Assembly (NCBI RefSeq): GCF_008327685.1 | Contig: NZ_BDDE01000014.1 | Coordinates: 496,001-560,000, forward strand | Source of the DNA: Actinomadura sp. K4S16 | Lineage (GTDB): Bacteria > Actinomycetota > Actinomycetes > Streptosporangiales > Streptosporangiaceae | DNA: 64,000 nt | Direction: 5' to 3' | Part shown: in pieces, positions 7,080 through 15,397 of the stretch | Position numbering within the stretch: position 1 is the stretch's first letter | Layout: each line of letters starts with the position of its first letter | The notes under the pieces: generated by a model | Seen by the model: the letters and a program-made list of their open reading frames with translations, nothing else | Databases searched by the model: none | Told to the model about the DNA's origin: nothing | Translations under genes and position numbers: made by a program

Positions 7080-8642
7080 TCAGGCGGGCGTGAGGGCCCG
7101 TCCCGGCGGTGTCCCGGTGTCGGCGAGGACGCCTCCGGACAGGACGGGCACGCCGTTGACGACGACGTGCTCGACGCCTTCGGCGGGCACCCGGGGTCTT
7201 TCGTAGGTGGCGCGGTCGGTGACGGCGGCCGGGTCGACGACGGCGAGGTCCGCGGCGCGCCCGGTCTGGACGCGGCCCCGGTCGGCGAGCCGGAACCGGT
7301 CGGCGGCACGCCCGGCCAGGTGGACGGCGGCCTGCTCCCACGTCCAGTCGCCGAGTTCGCGGACGTGCCGCCCGAGCATCCGGGCGAACGCGCCCCAGCC
7401 GCGCGGATGCGGGTGCCCGCCCTGGTAGATGGCATCGGAGCCGGTCGTCTGGGCGGGGTGCCGCAGCAGCGCCCGCACCGACTCCTCGCTGTTGGTCGGC
7501 GGCTGCCCGAACACGCAGCCGGCCTCCAGCCGGGTCGCGACGAGCAGGTCGCAGCAGAACGCCCCGGGCGCGGACCCGGCCCGCTCCGCCGCGGCCGGCA
7601 GGCTCATGCCCTCCGCCCACCGGTACTCGTCGGCGGGGACGTGCGAGAGCGTGATGCGGGGCCACACCTCGGGGCGGTGCGCGAACCAGTCGCGCTCCAG
7701 CCGCTCCCGGACGGCCGGGTCGGCGAGCGCCTCCAGTGTGGCGTCCAGATCGGCGATGGGGAGCCAGCCCGGCAGCGTGACGAGCGTCAGCGTGCTGGAT
7801 CCCCGCAGGTAGGGGTAGTTGTCGAAGGTCAGGTCGATGCCCTCGGCGCGTGCGCCGTCCACGAGCGCGACCAGCTCGTCGCCGGGGCCGTGGTAGTGCG
7901 AGACGTGCGGGGCGACGCCGCCAACCCGCGCGATCTCCAGGACCTCCGCCATCGCCGCCGCGGCGGCCGACTCGTACCCGCGCATGTGCGTGACGTAGGG
8001 GAGCCCGGCCGCGCCGACCGGCGCGCACAGCGCCGCGATCTCGGCGGCCTCGGCGTAGGCGCCGGGCACGTACTCCAGCCCGGTGGACAGCCCGGCCGCC
8101 CCCTCGGAGAGCCCGCGCTCGACGAGCGCCCGCATCGCCGCCGGCTCGCCGGGCTCCGGGGCCCGCCGCGCGGTCCCCATGACGCCGTGCCGGATCGTCC
8201 CGTGCGGCAGCAGGTAGACGGTGTTGAGCGGGGTGCGCCGGTCGTAGGCGGCGAGCAGTTCCGCGACGGTGACCGGCCCGTCGCCCAGCCCGGGGTGCGT
8301 GCCGTTGACCGGCGCGAAGTAGCGGGTCACGTAGCGGAGCGTCTCGGCGCCGGCGGGCGCGTAGGAGACCCCGTCCTGGCCGAGGACGAACGTGGTGACG
8401 CCCTGCCGCAGCGCGGCGAGTTGGACGTCGGGGTCGAACACGGCCGCGTCGCCGTGGACGTGGGTGTCGATGAAGCCCGGCATGACGTACCGGCCGGTCG
8501 CGTCGATCTCGGCGGACGCCCGCGCGCCGGGAAGGGCGCCGACCGCGGCGATCCGTCCGGCGGTGACGGCGACGTCCGCGCGGCGCCCGGGGGCCCCGGT
8601 GCCGTCCAGCACCGTCCCCCCGCGAACCAGCAGATCGTACAT
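7080..8642 (-). CDS. N-acyl-D-amino-acid deacylase (D-aminoacylase)
   Basis: A 520-residue amidohydrolase of the D-aminoacylase group. The N-terminal strand (YDLLVRGGTVLDGTGAPGRR) and metal motif YVMPGFIDTHVHGDAAVF (about residues 50-67) are followed by the PYVTHMRGYES and PHVSHYHGPG segments that supply further metal or substrate ligands, and the C-terminal GRAADLAVVDP and VVNGVPVLSGG close the small beta domain. These enzymes hydrolyse N-acyl-D-amino acids or related formyl compounds in the cytoplasm. The length matches the family (about 480-530). As first gene of the minus-strand operon it has its own promoter region, which is AT-rich at 8731-8760. GAGG lies 8 nt before ATG 8642. Confidence 0.88.
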   Translation of the reverse strand: MYDLLVRGGTVLDGTGAPGRRADVAVTAGRIAAVGALPGARASAEIDATGRYVMPGFIDTHVHGDAAVFDPDVQLAALRQGVTTFVLGQDGVSYAPAGAETLRYVTRYFAPVNGTHPGLGDGPVTVAELLAAYDRRTPLNTVYLLPHGTIRHGVMGTARRAPEPGEPAAMRALVERGLSEGAAGLSTGLEYVPGAYAEAAEIAALCAPVGAAGLPYVTHMRGYESAAAAAMAEVLEIARVGGVAPHVSHYHGPGDELVALVDGARAEGIDLTFDNYPYLRGSSTLTLVTLPGWLPIADLDATLEALADPAVRERLERDWFAHRPEVWPRITLSHVPADEYRWAEGMSLPAAAERAGSAPGAFCCDLLVATRLEAGCVFGQPPTNSEESVRALLRHPAQTTGSDAIYQGGHPHPRGWGAFARMLGRHVRELGDWTWEQAAVHLAGRAADRFRLADRGRVQTGRAADLAVVDPAAVTDRATYERPRVPAEGVEHVVVNGVPVLSGGVLADTGTPPGRALTPA

Positions 8643-8732
8643 TGGACCTCATTCACCCCAACAAGCCTGTAACCGGACTTCCGTGCCGGTAGTCGTGGAG
8701 GTTATGGGGCGCACCAAGCGCGGCACCAGATT

Positions 8733-8756
8733 TGCAACACATGATTTTGCATTGCA
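8733..8756 (-). promoter_or_regulatory. Putative operator of the D-amino acid operon
   Basis: In an AT-rich island 91-114 nt upstream of the D-aminoacylase start, TGCAA at 8733-8737 faces two TTGCA copies at 8747-8751 and 8752-8756, giving overlapping inverted repeats. It is the only such island in this intergenic region and the operon encodes an IclR regulator, so it is a candidate IclR-binding site. No match to a known consensus is claimed. Confidence 0.35.
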
Positions 8757-8829
8757 CAACCATCGCTTGACCTGCGACGTTGCCGGCGCCGGAGGGATCG
8801 GCGGCGGTGCGGGGGAGGTACGGGGGCGT

Positions 8830-9810
8830 CTAGGCCTTGGGGCGGCGCAGCAGATACGGCCGTACGCGGCCCAGGCCCTGGAGCGGGCGGGGACGCAGGC
8901 CGGAGGCGTCGAACGGACCGGACGGCAGCGCCGAGACCAGGCCCGCGTCGGCCAGGACCGTCCCCGGGTAGGCGGTGGACGTCAGGCGCGCGGCCATGTT
9001 GACGGGCGTGCCGAACACGTCGCCCAACCGCTGGATCACCTCGCCGTAGGCCAGGCCGACGCGGACCTTCGGGAAGTCGGGTTCCTCGTTGAACCGCTCC
9101 GCGACGCGCAGGCCGATCTCCGCGGCGGCGTCGGCGGCGGGCGCGACGAACAGGACCTCGTCGCCGAGCGTCTTCACCACGCGGCCCCCGCACTCGGCGA
9201 CGATGTGCGTGACCGACCACTCGAAACGCTCGACGAACCCGGCCAGGGCCTCGCCGTCGAGGCGGCGGCTCAGCCGGGTGAACGACACGACGTCGGCGAA
9301 CCCGACCGCGAGGAGGGCGATGCCCGCGGCGGGGTCGGCCTGCGCCGTGGCGGTGGACGCCGCGGCGCGCATCCCGGCGGCGGCGAGCTGGCGGCGCCAG
9401 CCGTGCAGCAGCAGCCGCTCGAACGAGGGCCGCAGCTCCTCGGTCGCGGCCAGGGCGGCGGTGACCAGGTCGGACGTCACCGGCTCGTCGGACGGCAGGG
9501 CGCTCAGGCGCTGGAGCCACACGTCGCCGAGCCAGCTCGCGAGCCGCCCCATCGTCTGGCCGACGGCGCGGACGAGCTGGAGCACCGTCTCCTCGTCCAC
9601 CAGCTCGTGGGACAGGACCTCGCGGATCTCGTGGAGCGCGGTCACGTCGCCGTCGGTGAAGGCGACCTCGTCGTCCGGCGGGACGGGGAAGCCGAGCGCC
9701 TGCCAGATGCGGCGCGCGAAGTCGTCCGAGACCCCGGCCCGGGCCTCGACCTCCCTGCGCGTGTAGCGCAGGGGGCCGCCGAGGAGCGTCTCCTCGATGT
9801 CGTCCGCCAT
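8830..9810 (-). CDS. Class III adenylate/guanylate cyclase with MerR-like N-terminal domain
   Basis: A 326-residue protein. Residues ~14-65 (LRYTRREVEARAGVSDDFAR, then VAFTDGDVTALHEIREVL) resemble a MerR-type winged helix fused to a helical regulatory region that runs to about residue 155. The C-terminal half is a class III cyclase homology domain: FADVVSFTRLSRRLDGE carries the first metal-binding Asp, KTLGDEVLFVAPAADAA the second, and GDVFGTPVNMAARLTSTA the adenine/transition-state region. It should make cAMP (or another cyclic nucleotide) in the cytosol; no membrane segment is present. It is divergent from a MerR regulator gene 89 nt away. Substrate is not decided from sequence. Confidence 0.85.
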   Translation of the reverse strand: MADDIEETLLGGPLRYTRREVEARAGVSDDFARRIWQALGFPVPPDDEVAFTDGDVTALHEIREVLSHELVDEETVLQLVRAVGQTMGRLASWLGDVWLQRLSALPSDEPVTSDLVTAALAATEELRPSFERLLLHGWRRQLAAAGMRAAASTATAQADPAAGIALLAVGFADVVSFTRLSRRLDGEALAGFVERFEWSVTHIVAECGGRVVKTLGDEVLFVAPAADAAAEIGLRVAERFNEEPDFPKVRVGLAYGEVIQRLGDVFGTPVNMAARLTSTAYPGTVLADAGLVSALPSGPFDASGLRPRPLQGLGRVRPYLLRRPKA

Positions 9811-9899
9811 GCGGCCACCCTATGTGCCATCGATCGGTGTAACAATGGAACGGGAGTAAGATCACGGCGGTCACCACGAGACGAGCCGGCGGACGGGGC

Positions 9900-10670
9900 A
9901 TGGCCGAGTACCGAATCGACGAGCTGGCGCGGCTGGCGGGCAGCACGGTGCGCAACATCCGCGCCTACCAGGACCGCGGCCTGCTGCCGCCGCCCCGCCT
10001 CGAAGGCCGCGTCGGCATGTACGACGACTCGCACGTGGCGCGGCTCCGGCTGATCGGCAAGCTGCTCGCCCGCGGCTACACCTTCGCGATCATCAAGGAC
10101 CTGCTGGGCGCCTGGGAGACCGGCAAGGACGTCGCCGAGGTGCTCGGGCTGGAGAAGGTCCTCACCGACCCGTGGTCGGACGAGATCCCCGGCACCGCGA
10201 CCTACGAGGAGCTGGTCGAGAGGTTCGGCAGGGGCCTGGACGACGAGCGGCTCGCGGAGACCATGCGGCGGACGATCGAACTCGGCCTCATCGAGCCGGA
10301 GGGCGACAAGTACCGGGTGCCGAGCCCGCGGCTGCTGCACGTCGGCGCCGAACTCGTCGCCGCAGGCATCCCGCTGGAGTCCGTCCTCGACATCGCCGGG
10401 CAGATCCGCGCCGACTGCGACGTGATCGCCGGGCGGTTCGTGAACCTCGTCGAGGAGCACGTGTTCGCGCGGCTGGAGCGCCAGCCCGTCCCGGACGGCG
10501 ACGAGGTGGGCGAGATCGCCGAGGTGGTCCGCCGGATGCGGCCGCTGGTGAAGATGGTCGTCGACCCGTTCATCGCGCGGGCCATGGAGGCCCGCGTCCA
10601 GGCGGCGCTCGGCGACCACCTCGAAATGATCAGGAACCACCTCGGGGAGCGGCCCGCCGACGGCGACTGA
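9900..10670 (+). CDS. MerR family transcriptional regulator
   Basis: A 256-residue regulator with a clear MerR DNA-binding head (AEYRIDELARLAGSTVRNIR, AYQDRGLLPPPRLEGRVGMY, DDSHVARLRLIGKLLARGYT; residues 2-70) and a ~180-residue helical C-terminal domain that lacks the paired cysteines of metal-sensing members. Long-tailed MerR proteins of this type in actinomycetes usually respond to unknown ligands. TAAGAT at 9857-9862 is a possible -10 element. It is divergent from the cyclase gene, whose own N-terminus looks MerR-like, so the two may share a control region. It ends 4 nt before the stop of the convergent sigma gene. Confidence 0.9.
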   Translation: MAEYRIDELARLAGSTVRNIRAYQDRGLLPPPRLEGRVGMYDDSHVARLRLIGKLLARGYTFAIIKDLLGAWETGKDVAEVLGLEKVLTDPWSDEIPGTATYEELVERFGRGLDDERLAETMRRTIELGLIEPEGDKYRVPSPRLLHVGAELVAAGIPLESVLDIAGQIRADCDVIAGRFVNLVEEHVFARLERQPVPDGDEVGEIAEVVRRMRPLVKMVVDPFIARAMEARVQAALGDHLEMIRNHLGERPADGD

Positions 10671-10674
10671 GCCG

Positions 10675-12279
10675 CTAGAGGAGCGTCGCGCCCCAGACGA
10701 CCTTCACCTCGTGCGGCGAGCCCTCGGAGTCGGTGAAGGTGATCGTGCCCTGCCCCGGCAGGCCGATGAGCGCCGTGCGCAGCGTCACCGTCAGGCGCAT
10801 CGTGCCGTCCTCGGGCATGCCGCCCTGCATCTGCGACAGGATCAGCTGGTTCGACGACGTCATCGCCGTCCAGGACACGGGACCGCTCTGCGCCTTCAGG
10901 CTGACCTGCGCGGTCTTCGTCCCGTACATCTCGACCTTGGCGGGGTTCACCACGAGGATGCCGGGGGGCTTCGGCGACTCGGACGCCGGGGGCCGCGGCG
11001 TCTGGGACGGGTCCTCCGGCTTCTCCTGGTTCTTCTCATGGGTCTGCGGCTGGGGCGGCGGCTGGCCGGGACGGGCCTGCGCGCCCCCGTCCGGCCCTTC
11101 CGGGCCTCCCTTGCCCTTCCCCTGGCCCCCCGGCCTCTCCTGTGTGATCGACGGCTGCGGATGCGTGCGGAACGGCGGCCACGACAGCGTGCCGCCGCCG
11201 ATGCCGGGCCCCATCACGAACGCGACGACGAGGGCCGCCGCCAGCGCGCCCGCCATGCCGCCCCCGGTGAACAGCCACCGGCGCGTGAACGGCGACGGCA
11301 CGTCCGGCTGGCTCGGCAGGCCGGCCGGGGTCAGCGTCCCGCCGCGGGCCGCGATGTCGGCGCGGTAGCCCGCCAGCTCCGGGTCGGTCGCGGTGTGCAT
11401 GACGCGGTGCCGCAGCGCCGCGGGCAGCACCGGCGCGGGCGCCTGCCGCAGCAGCGCGGCCGCGGTCACCCCGGCCCGGGCGCGGCAGTCGCCGCAGCCG
11501 GCGGCGTGCAGTTCGGTCGCGGGGTCGACCGGGGAGTCGTCGCCCCCGCGGCGGAAGAACCGCCGCAGACCCCGGGCGCTCGACTCCTCCGGGGGCGCCT
11601 CCTCCTCGGGGGCCGGGATGCGAGCCGCGGCCAGGACCGGGATCGCCGCGGACCGGGACTCCTCAGCGGCGTCCGCCGCGGCGGCGCACTCCCGCCTCGC
11701 CCGGTCGATCTCCCTCCGCAGCGCGGCGTCGAGCTGGGCGCGCGCCCTGCGCACCCGCACCGCGGCCCGCCGTCCCGACAGGCCGAGCGCCGCGCCGAGC
11801 CGGACGGGACGCAGGCCGTGCCGGTACGCCAGGAGCATGACCTCCTGGTCGACGGGCTCCAGCCGGGACAGGGACGCGCGGAGCAGGTCGTGCAGCTCGT
11901 CCGAGGGCGGCCGGTCGGGTGCCGGATCGGCGGTTTCGGCACGCTCCAGGAAAGGGGCGTCCGAGAACTCGCCGTCCAGGTCCCAGAACAGCACCTTCGG
12001 GCGGCCCCTGCGGATGCAGCGGCGCCGCGCCGCACCGTAGAGCCAGGAGCTCAGAAACAGGGGGTCGCGCATCCGCGGGGCGCGGCGGCAGGCGTCGATG
12101 AACGCGTCGTGGACGATGTCGGCGGCCGCCTTCTCGTCGCCGGACATCGACAGCGCGTAGTCGTAGAGGCGCTCGCCGTACTCGTCGTAGAGCGCGGCCA
12201 GGGCCGCCTCGTCACCCTCGTTCAGCCCCTTGACCAACTGGCGGTCGGCTGCGTGGGGGGAGGTGGACAACCTGGGCAT
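10675..12279 (-). CDS. ECF sigma factor fused to anti-sigma-like zinc motif, membrane helix and extracellular Ig-like domain
   Basis: A 534-residue fusion. Residues ~15-95 form sigma region 2 (ALAALYDEYGERLYDYALSM, AAADIVHDAFIDACRR), ~125-190 region 4 (LEPVDQEVMLLAYRHGLRPV, RLGAALGLSGRRAAVRVRRA). A zinc-binding-like motif ATELHAAGCGDCRARAG (H-x3-C-x2-C) follows near residue 258, as in ZAS anti-sigma domains. A single membrane helix lies at ~336-358 (GGMAGALAAALVVAFVM). Then comes a Pro/Gln/Lys-rich linker and a C-terminal ~100-residue beta domain (GILVVNPAKVEMYGTKTAQV) outside the cell. Such one-piece sigma/anti-sigma proteins are known in actinobacterial ECF groups and suggest release by proteolysis or direct sensing. 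Confidence 0.85.
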   Translation of the reverse strand: MPRLSTSPHAADRQLVKGLNEGDEAALAALYDEYGERLYDYALSMSGDEKAAADIVHDAFIDACRRAPRMRDPLFLSSWLYGAARRRCIRRGRPKVLFWDLDGEFSDAPFLERAETADPAPDRPPSDELHDLLRASLSRLEPVDQEVMLLAYRHGLRPVRLGAALGLSGRRAAVRVRRARAQLDAALRREIDRARRECAAAADAAEESRSAAIPVLAAARIPAPEEEAPPEESSARGLRRFFRRGGDDSPVDPATELHAAGCGDCRARAGVTAAALLRQAPAPVLPAALRHRVMHTATDPELAGYRADIAARGGTLTPAGLPSQPDVPSPFTRRWLFTGGGMAGALAAALVVAFVMGPGIGGGTLSWPPFRTHPQPSITQERPGGQGKGKGGPEGPDGGAQARPGQPPPQPQTHEKNQEKPEDPSQTPRPPASESPKPPGILVVNPAKVEMYGTKTAQVSLKAQSGPVSWTAMTSSNQLILSQMQGGMPEDGTMRLTVTLRTALIGLPGQGTITFTDSEGSPHEVKVVWGATLL

Positions 12280-12452
12280 TCACGCTCCCGGCAGCGGCGG
12301 GTGGGAGTTGCCCCCATGGGGGCCATCCGGACATTCAGCCCACCTTGCATACACCCCCGGGCCCCGGTCGCACCACTTGATCCGGCGAAATGGGCGGTAC
12401 CGTGACACCGGGTGAGTAAGCGCGCCTCTGCGTGAGCAGCCGTTCGCTCAGC

Positions 12453-12466
12453 CGGTTCCGGAACCG
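12453..12466. repeat. 14-bp perfect palindrome between convergently spaced genes
   Basis: CGGTTCCGGAACCG at 12453-12466 lies in the 203-nt gap between the acyl-CoA ligase end and the sigma-fusion start, 17 nt beyond the ligase stop. It could be an operator or part of a terminator; there is no T-tract. Nothing else was recognised in 12280-12482 apart from the likely promoter of the fusion gene. Confidence 0.35.
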
Positions 12467-12482
12467 TGTGAGCGGAGCGGAA

Positions 12483-14093
12483 TCAATCGGCGCGCCGCAC
12501 CTCCAGATCGCCGTCCGCGTAGCGCCGCCGGAGCACCTTTTTATCGAATTTGCCGACGCTGGTCTTCGGCACCTCGGTGATGAAAGTCCAGCGCTCCGGA
12601 ACCTGCCACTTCGCCACCCGTCCGGCGAGGAACTCCCGCAGTTCCGCCGCCGTGGTCTCCGCGCCCTCGCGCAGGACGACCGACGCCAGCGGACGCTCCT
12701 GCCAGCGGTCGTCGGGCACCCCGACCACGGCCGCCTCCACGACGTCCGGATGCGCCATGAGGTGGTTCTCCAGCTCCACCGACGAGATCCACTCGCCGCC
12801 CGACTTGATGACGTCCTTCGCCCGGTCGGTCAGGACGAGGTACCCGTCCGGGGACAGCGTCCCCACATCGCCCGTGCGCAGCCAGCCGTCGTGGAACTTC
12901 CCGGGATCCTCGTCCAGGTGGTAGGCGCCGGTGATCCACGGCCCGCGGATCTCGACCTCGCCGACGGCCTCCCCGTCGTTCGGCAGCACCACGTCGCCGT
13001 CCCCCACGATCCGCATCTCCAGCCCGGCGAGGACGCGGCCCTGGCTGACGCGCGCCCGCCACGCGTCCTCGTCCGCGGCCCCGGGCGGCGGATGCGCGAC
13101 CGACGCGACCGGCGAGGTCTCCGTCATCCCCCACGCCTGCACGATCCGGACGCCGATCTCCTCGAACCCGCGCATCAGCGACTCGGGCACCGCCGAACCG
13201 CCGCACGGGACGAGCCGCAGCGAGGTCAGGTCCGAGCCGTGCTCCTTCGCGTACCGCAGGACGTCCGACCAGATCGTCGGCACCGCGCCCGCGATCGTCG
13301 GACGCTCGGCCTCGATGAGCCTGACCAGCGGCTCCGCCTGCAGGAACCGGTCCGGCATGACCAGCGGCGCGCCCGCCATGACCGCCGCGTAGGGCAGCCC
13401 CCAGGCGTTCGCGTGGAACATCGGCACCACCGGCAGGACGACGTCGGACGCGCTCAGCCCCATCGCGTTCCCCGTGCACGTCGCCATCGAGTGCAGGTAC
13501 GCGGACCGGTGCGAGTACACGACCCCCTTGGGGTTGCCGGTCGTCCCGCTCGTGTAGCACATCGCGGCGGCGGACCGCTCGTCGATCTCCGGCCAGTCGA
13601 ACTCCGCCGGCGCCGCCGCGAGCAGCTCCTCGTAGCCGTGCAATTCCTTGCCCGCGCCCTCCAGCGGCGCGGTGTCGCCCTCCCCGACGACGACCACGTG
13701 CCGGACGGTCTCGAGCCGCGCCAGCACCGGCGCGAGCAGCGGGATCAGCGACCCGTCCGCGATGACGACCCGGTCCTCGGCGTGGTTGGCGATGTAGACG
13801 AGCTGGTCGGGGAACAGCCGCAGGTTGAGCGTGTGCAGGACCGCGCCCATCGACGGCACCGCCAGGTACGCCTCCAGGTGCTCGGTGTTGTTCCACATGA
13901 ACGTGGCGACGCGCTGGTCCCCGTCCACCCCGAGCCCCCGCAGCGCACCCGCCAGCCGCGCGGCGCGCTCACCCACCTCGGCATACGTGCGGCGGCGCGT
14001 CCCGTCCCCCGTCCACGTGGACACCCCGGCGTCCCCGAAGACCTGGGCCCCGTAGCGCATGATCGTCGTGATGGTCAGCGGAAAGTCCTGCAT
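12483..14093 (-). CDS. Acyl-CoA synthetase (medium/long-chain fatty acid-CoA ligase, AlkK-like)
   Basis: A 536-residue ANL-superfamily enzyme activating a carboxylic acid with ATP and CoA. The phosphate-binding loop is MCYTSGTTGNPKGVVYSHRS (about residues 177-196), the adenine motif is IVQAWGMTETSPV, the hinge/ribose motif DGWLRTGDVGTLSPDGYLVLTDR, and the C-terminal catalytic lysine is in PKTSVGKFDKKVLR. The N-terminus MQDFPLTITTIMRYGAQVFG is typical of the AlkK/medium-chain group, so I prefer ATG 14093 over the ATG 12 nt upstream. It stands alone beside a repeat element. Substrate chain length cannot be read from sequence. Confidence 0.9.
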   Translation of the reverse strand: MQDFPLTITTIMRYGAQVFGDAGVSTWTGDGTRRRTYAEVGERAARLAGALRGLGVDGDQRVATFMWNNTEHLEAYLAVPSMGAVLHTLNLRLFPDQLVYIANHAEDRVVIADGSLIPLLAPVLARLETVRHVVVVGEGDTAPLEGAGKELHGYEELLAAAPAEFDWPEIDERSAAAMCYTSGTTGNPKGVVYSHRSAYLHSMATCTGNAMGLSASDVVLPVVPMFHANAWGLPYAAVMAGAPLVMPDRFLQAEPLVRLIEAERPTIAGAVPTIWSDVLRYAKEHGSDLTSLRLVPCGGSAVPESLMRGFEEIGVRIVQAWGMTETSPVASVAHPPPGAADEDAWRARVSQGRVLAGLEMRIVGDGDVVLPNDGEAVGEVEIRGPWITGAYHLDEDPGKFHDGWLRTGDVGTLSPDGYLVLTDRAKDVIKSGGEWISSVELENHLMAHPDVVEAAVVGVPDDRWQERPLASVVLREGAETTAAELREFLAGRVAKWQVPERWTFITEVPKTSVGKFDKKVLRRRYADGDLEVRRAD

Positions 14094-14121
14094 CGTGCTC
14101 CACACGGCATACGCCCTTTCT

Positions 14122-14656
14122 CCCAGGGGGGCGACCCCCTGGAACCCCCGTTACGAGCCGGGCGATCCTCACGCTCCGCCGCCCAGGGGGGAGCGACCCC
14201 CCTGGAACCCCCCGTTGCGAGCCGGGCGATCCTCACGCCACGGTGCTGGTGGGTTGTGCCCGTGCGGGTTGTTGTCGTGTCGCTGCGGTCGCCCGGCTCG
14301 GCGGGTCGTGCGGCCTCCAGGCGCCAGAGCGCCTTCCGGCCGCCCGACCCGCGCCCGGGGCTCGGCTTCCCCTCCAAGAGTGGGTCGTTTTGTCCCCATC
14401 CAAGAGCGCCGAACGGGCACAAGCAACCCTCTTGGGCTAAAGCCCAGCCGGCACACGGGCAGGCTCGTGGAGCGAGTGCAGCGAGCGGAGCGCGCATGCC
14501 CGTCGACGCAGGCGACCGCAGCGACGCCACGCGAGCCGTCACGGGCACAACGAGCCGCAACGGCGGCGTGAGGATCGCCTGCGTCGCAACGGGGGTTCCA
14601 GGGGGTCGCCCCCCTGGGAAGACACAGCCCCCCTGGGAAGACACAGCCCCCCTGGG
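14122..14656. repeat. Composite palindromic intergenic repeat element (no gene)
   Basis: The 563-nt gap between the ligase and sigE-type genes is filled by repeats. A 53-bp unit at 14122-14174 recurs as a 57-bp variant at 14182-14238 and, inverted and nearly identical, at 14566-14618. The inverted relation continues inward imperfectly (GTTGTGCCCGTG at about 14252 against CACGGGCACAAC at about 14540; GTCGCTGCGGTCGCC against GGCGACCGCAGCGAC). A 19-bp unit AAGACACAGCCCCCCTGGG is tandemly repeated at 14619-14637 and 14638-14656, ending exactly at the stop codon of the next gene. Frames through it are by-products. It looks like a REP/MITE-type element of the genome; no transposase. Confidence 0.75.
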
Positions 14657-15136
14657 CTAATAGAGCTCGCGGAGGCGGGTCATGGCTCGGGAGACGGTGG
14701 ACTTGACGGTGCCCACGCTGACGCCCAGGACCTCGGCGATCTCCCGTTCGGACATGTCCTCGTAGTAGCGGAGCATCACGGCCAGGCGCTGGCGTTCGGG
14801 GAGGCGGCGGAGGGCGCGGCCCAGGGCGTCGCGCATCTCGCTGCGGTCGGTGTGGTCCGCGACGGGGCGGTCGGGGAGCTGGTCGGTGGGGTAGATCTCC
14901 AGCTTGCGGCGGCGCCACCAGGAGATCTGGGTGTTGACCATGGCGCGGCGGACGTAGCCGTCCACGGCGGAGCGGTCCTCGATGCGGTCCCAGGCGAGGT
15001 AGGTCTTGGCGAGGGCGGCCTGGAGGAGGTCCTCGGCCTCGGTGCGGTCGCTGGTGAGCTGGTTCGCCTGCCTGAGCAGGACGGGGCCGCGTTCCGCCAC
15101 GTACGCGCGGAACTCCTCGTGCCGCGTCGCGTTCAC
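14657..15136 (-). CDS. SigE-family RNA polymerase sigma factor
   Basis: A ~159-residue sigma-70 family protein of the compact actinobacterial SigE group. Region 2 spans ATRHEEFRAYVAERGPVLLR to DGYVRRAMVNTQISWWRRR (residues ~3-75) and region 4 is ALRRLPERQRLAVMLRYYED, MSEREIAEVLGVSVGTVKST, VSRAMTRLREL (~100-158). Members have a tryptophan-rich SWWRRRK end of region 2, seen here. I chose GTG 15136 because it gives the usual family length; ATG 15196 in the same frame is an alternative that adds 20 residues. Neither has a strong ribosome-binding site. No anti-sigma gene adjoins. Its 3' end touches a tandem repeat. Confidence 0.85.
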   Translation of the reverse strand: MNATRHEEFRAYVAERGPVLLRQANQLTSDRTEAEDLLQAALAKTYLAWDRIEDRSAVDGYVRRAMVNTQISWWRRRKLEIYPTDQLPDRPVADHTDRSEMRDALGRALRRLPERQRLAVMLRYYEDMSEREIAEVLGVSVGTVKSTVSRAMTRLRELY

Positions 15137-15397
15137 ACCACCACCGGACCAGGGGCTGGGGAGCCGAGCCGACTCCCGGTACAACGACGATCGCATGCCC
15201 GCCGTCATTACGGGCCTACTAGAACCACATATCCGGGTCAACCAGTTCACATTCTTTAGCCGAGGTAGATCAAACGTCCTCCACCAGCTGACTTATCGCG
15301 ACAAATCCGTCGACAGCCGGGGTCACGGCACGTGACCCTTGACTCACTGTCCCAACCCGTCGCCCTGCGTGACGATCATCGACCCCGGAGCGCCGCG

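Noticed and set aside
6199..8652. 817-codon minus-strand frame spanning D-aminoacylase and IclR
   Set aside because: Only its IclR part is real; the remainder is an off-frame reading of the D-aminoacylase gene.
14122..14656. Insertion sequence or transposase remnant
   Set aside because: Inverted repeats are present, but no frame resembles a transposase and no clear target duplication is seen; described as a palindromic repeat element instead.
12432..14660. Very long plus-strand frame (about 740 codons) opposite the acyl-CoA ligase
   Set aside because: It is the antisense of a clear AMP-binding enzyme and has the Arg/Pro/Gly/His-biased composition typical of shadow frames in high-GC DNA.
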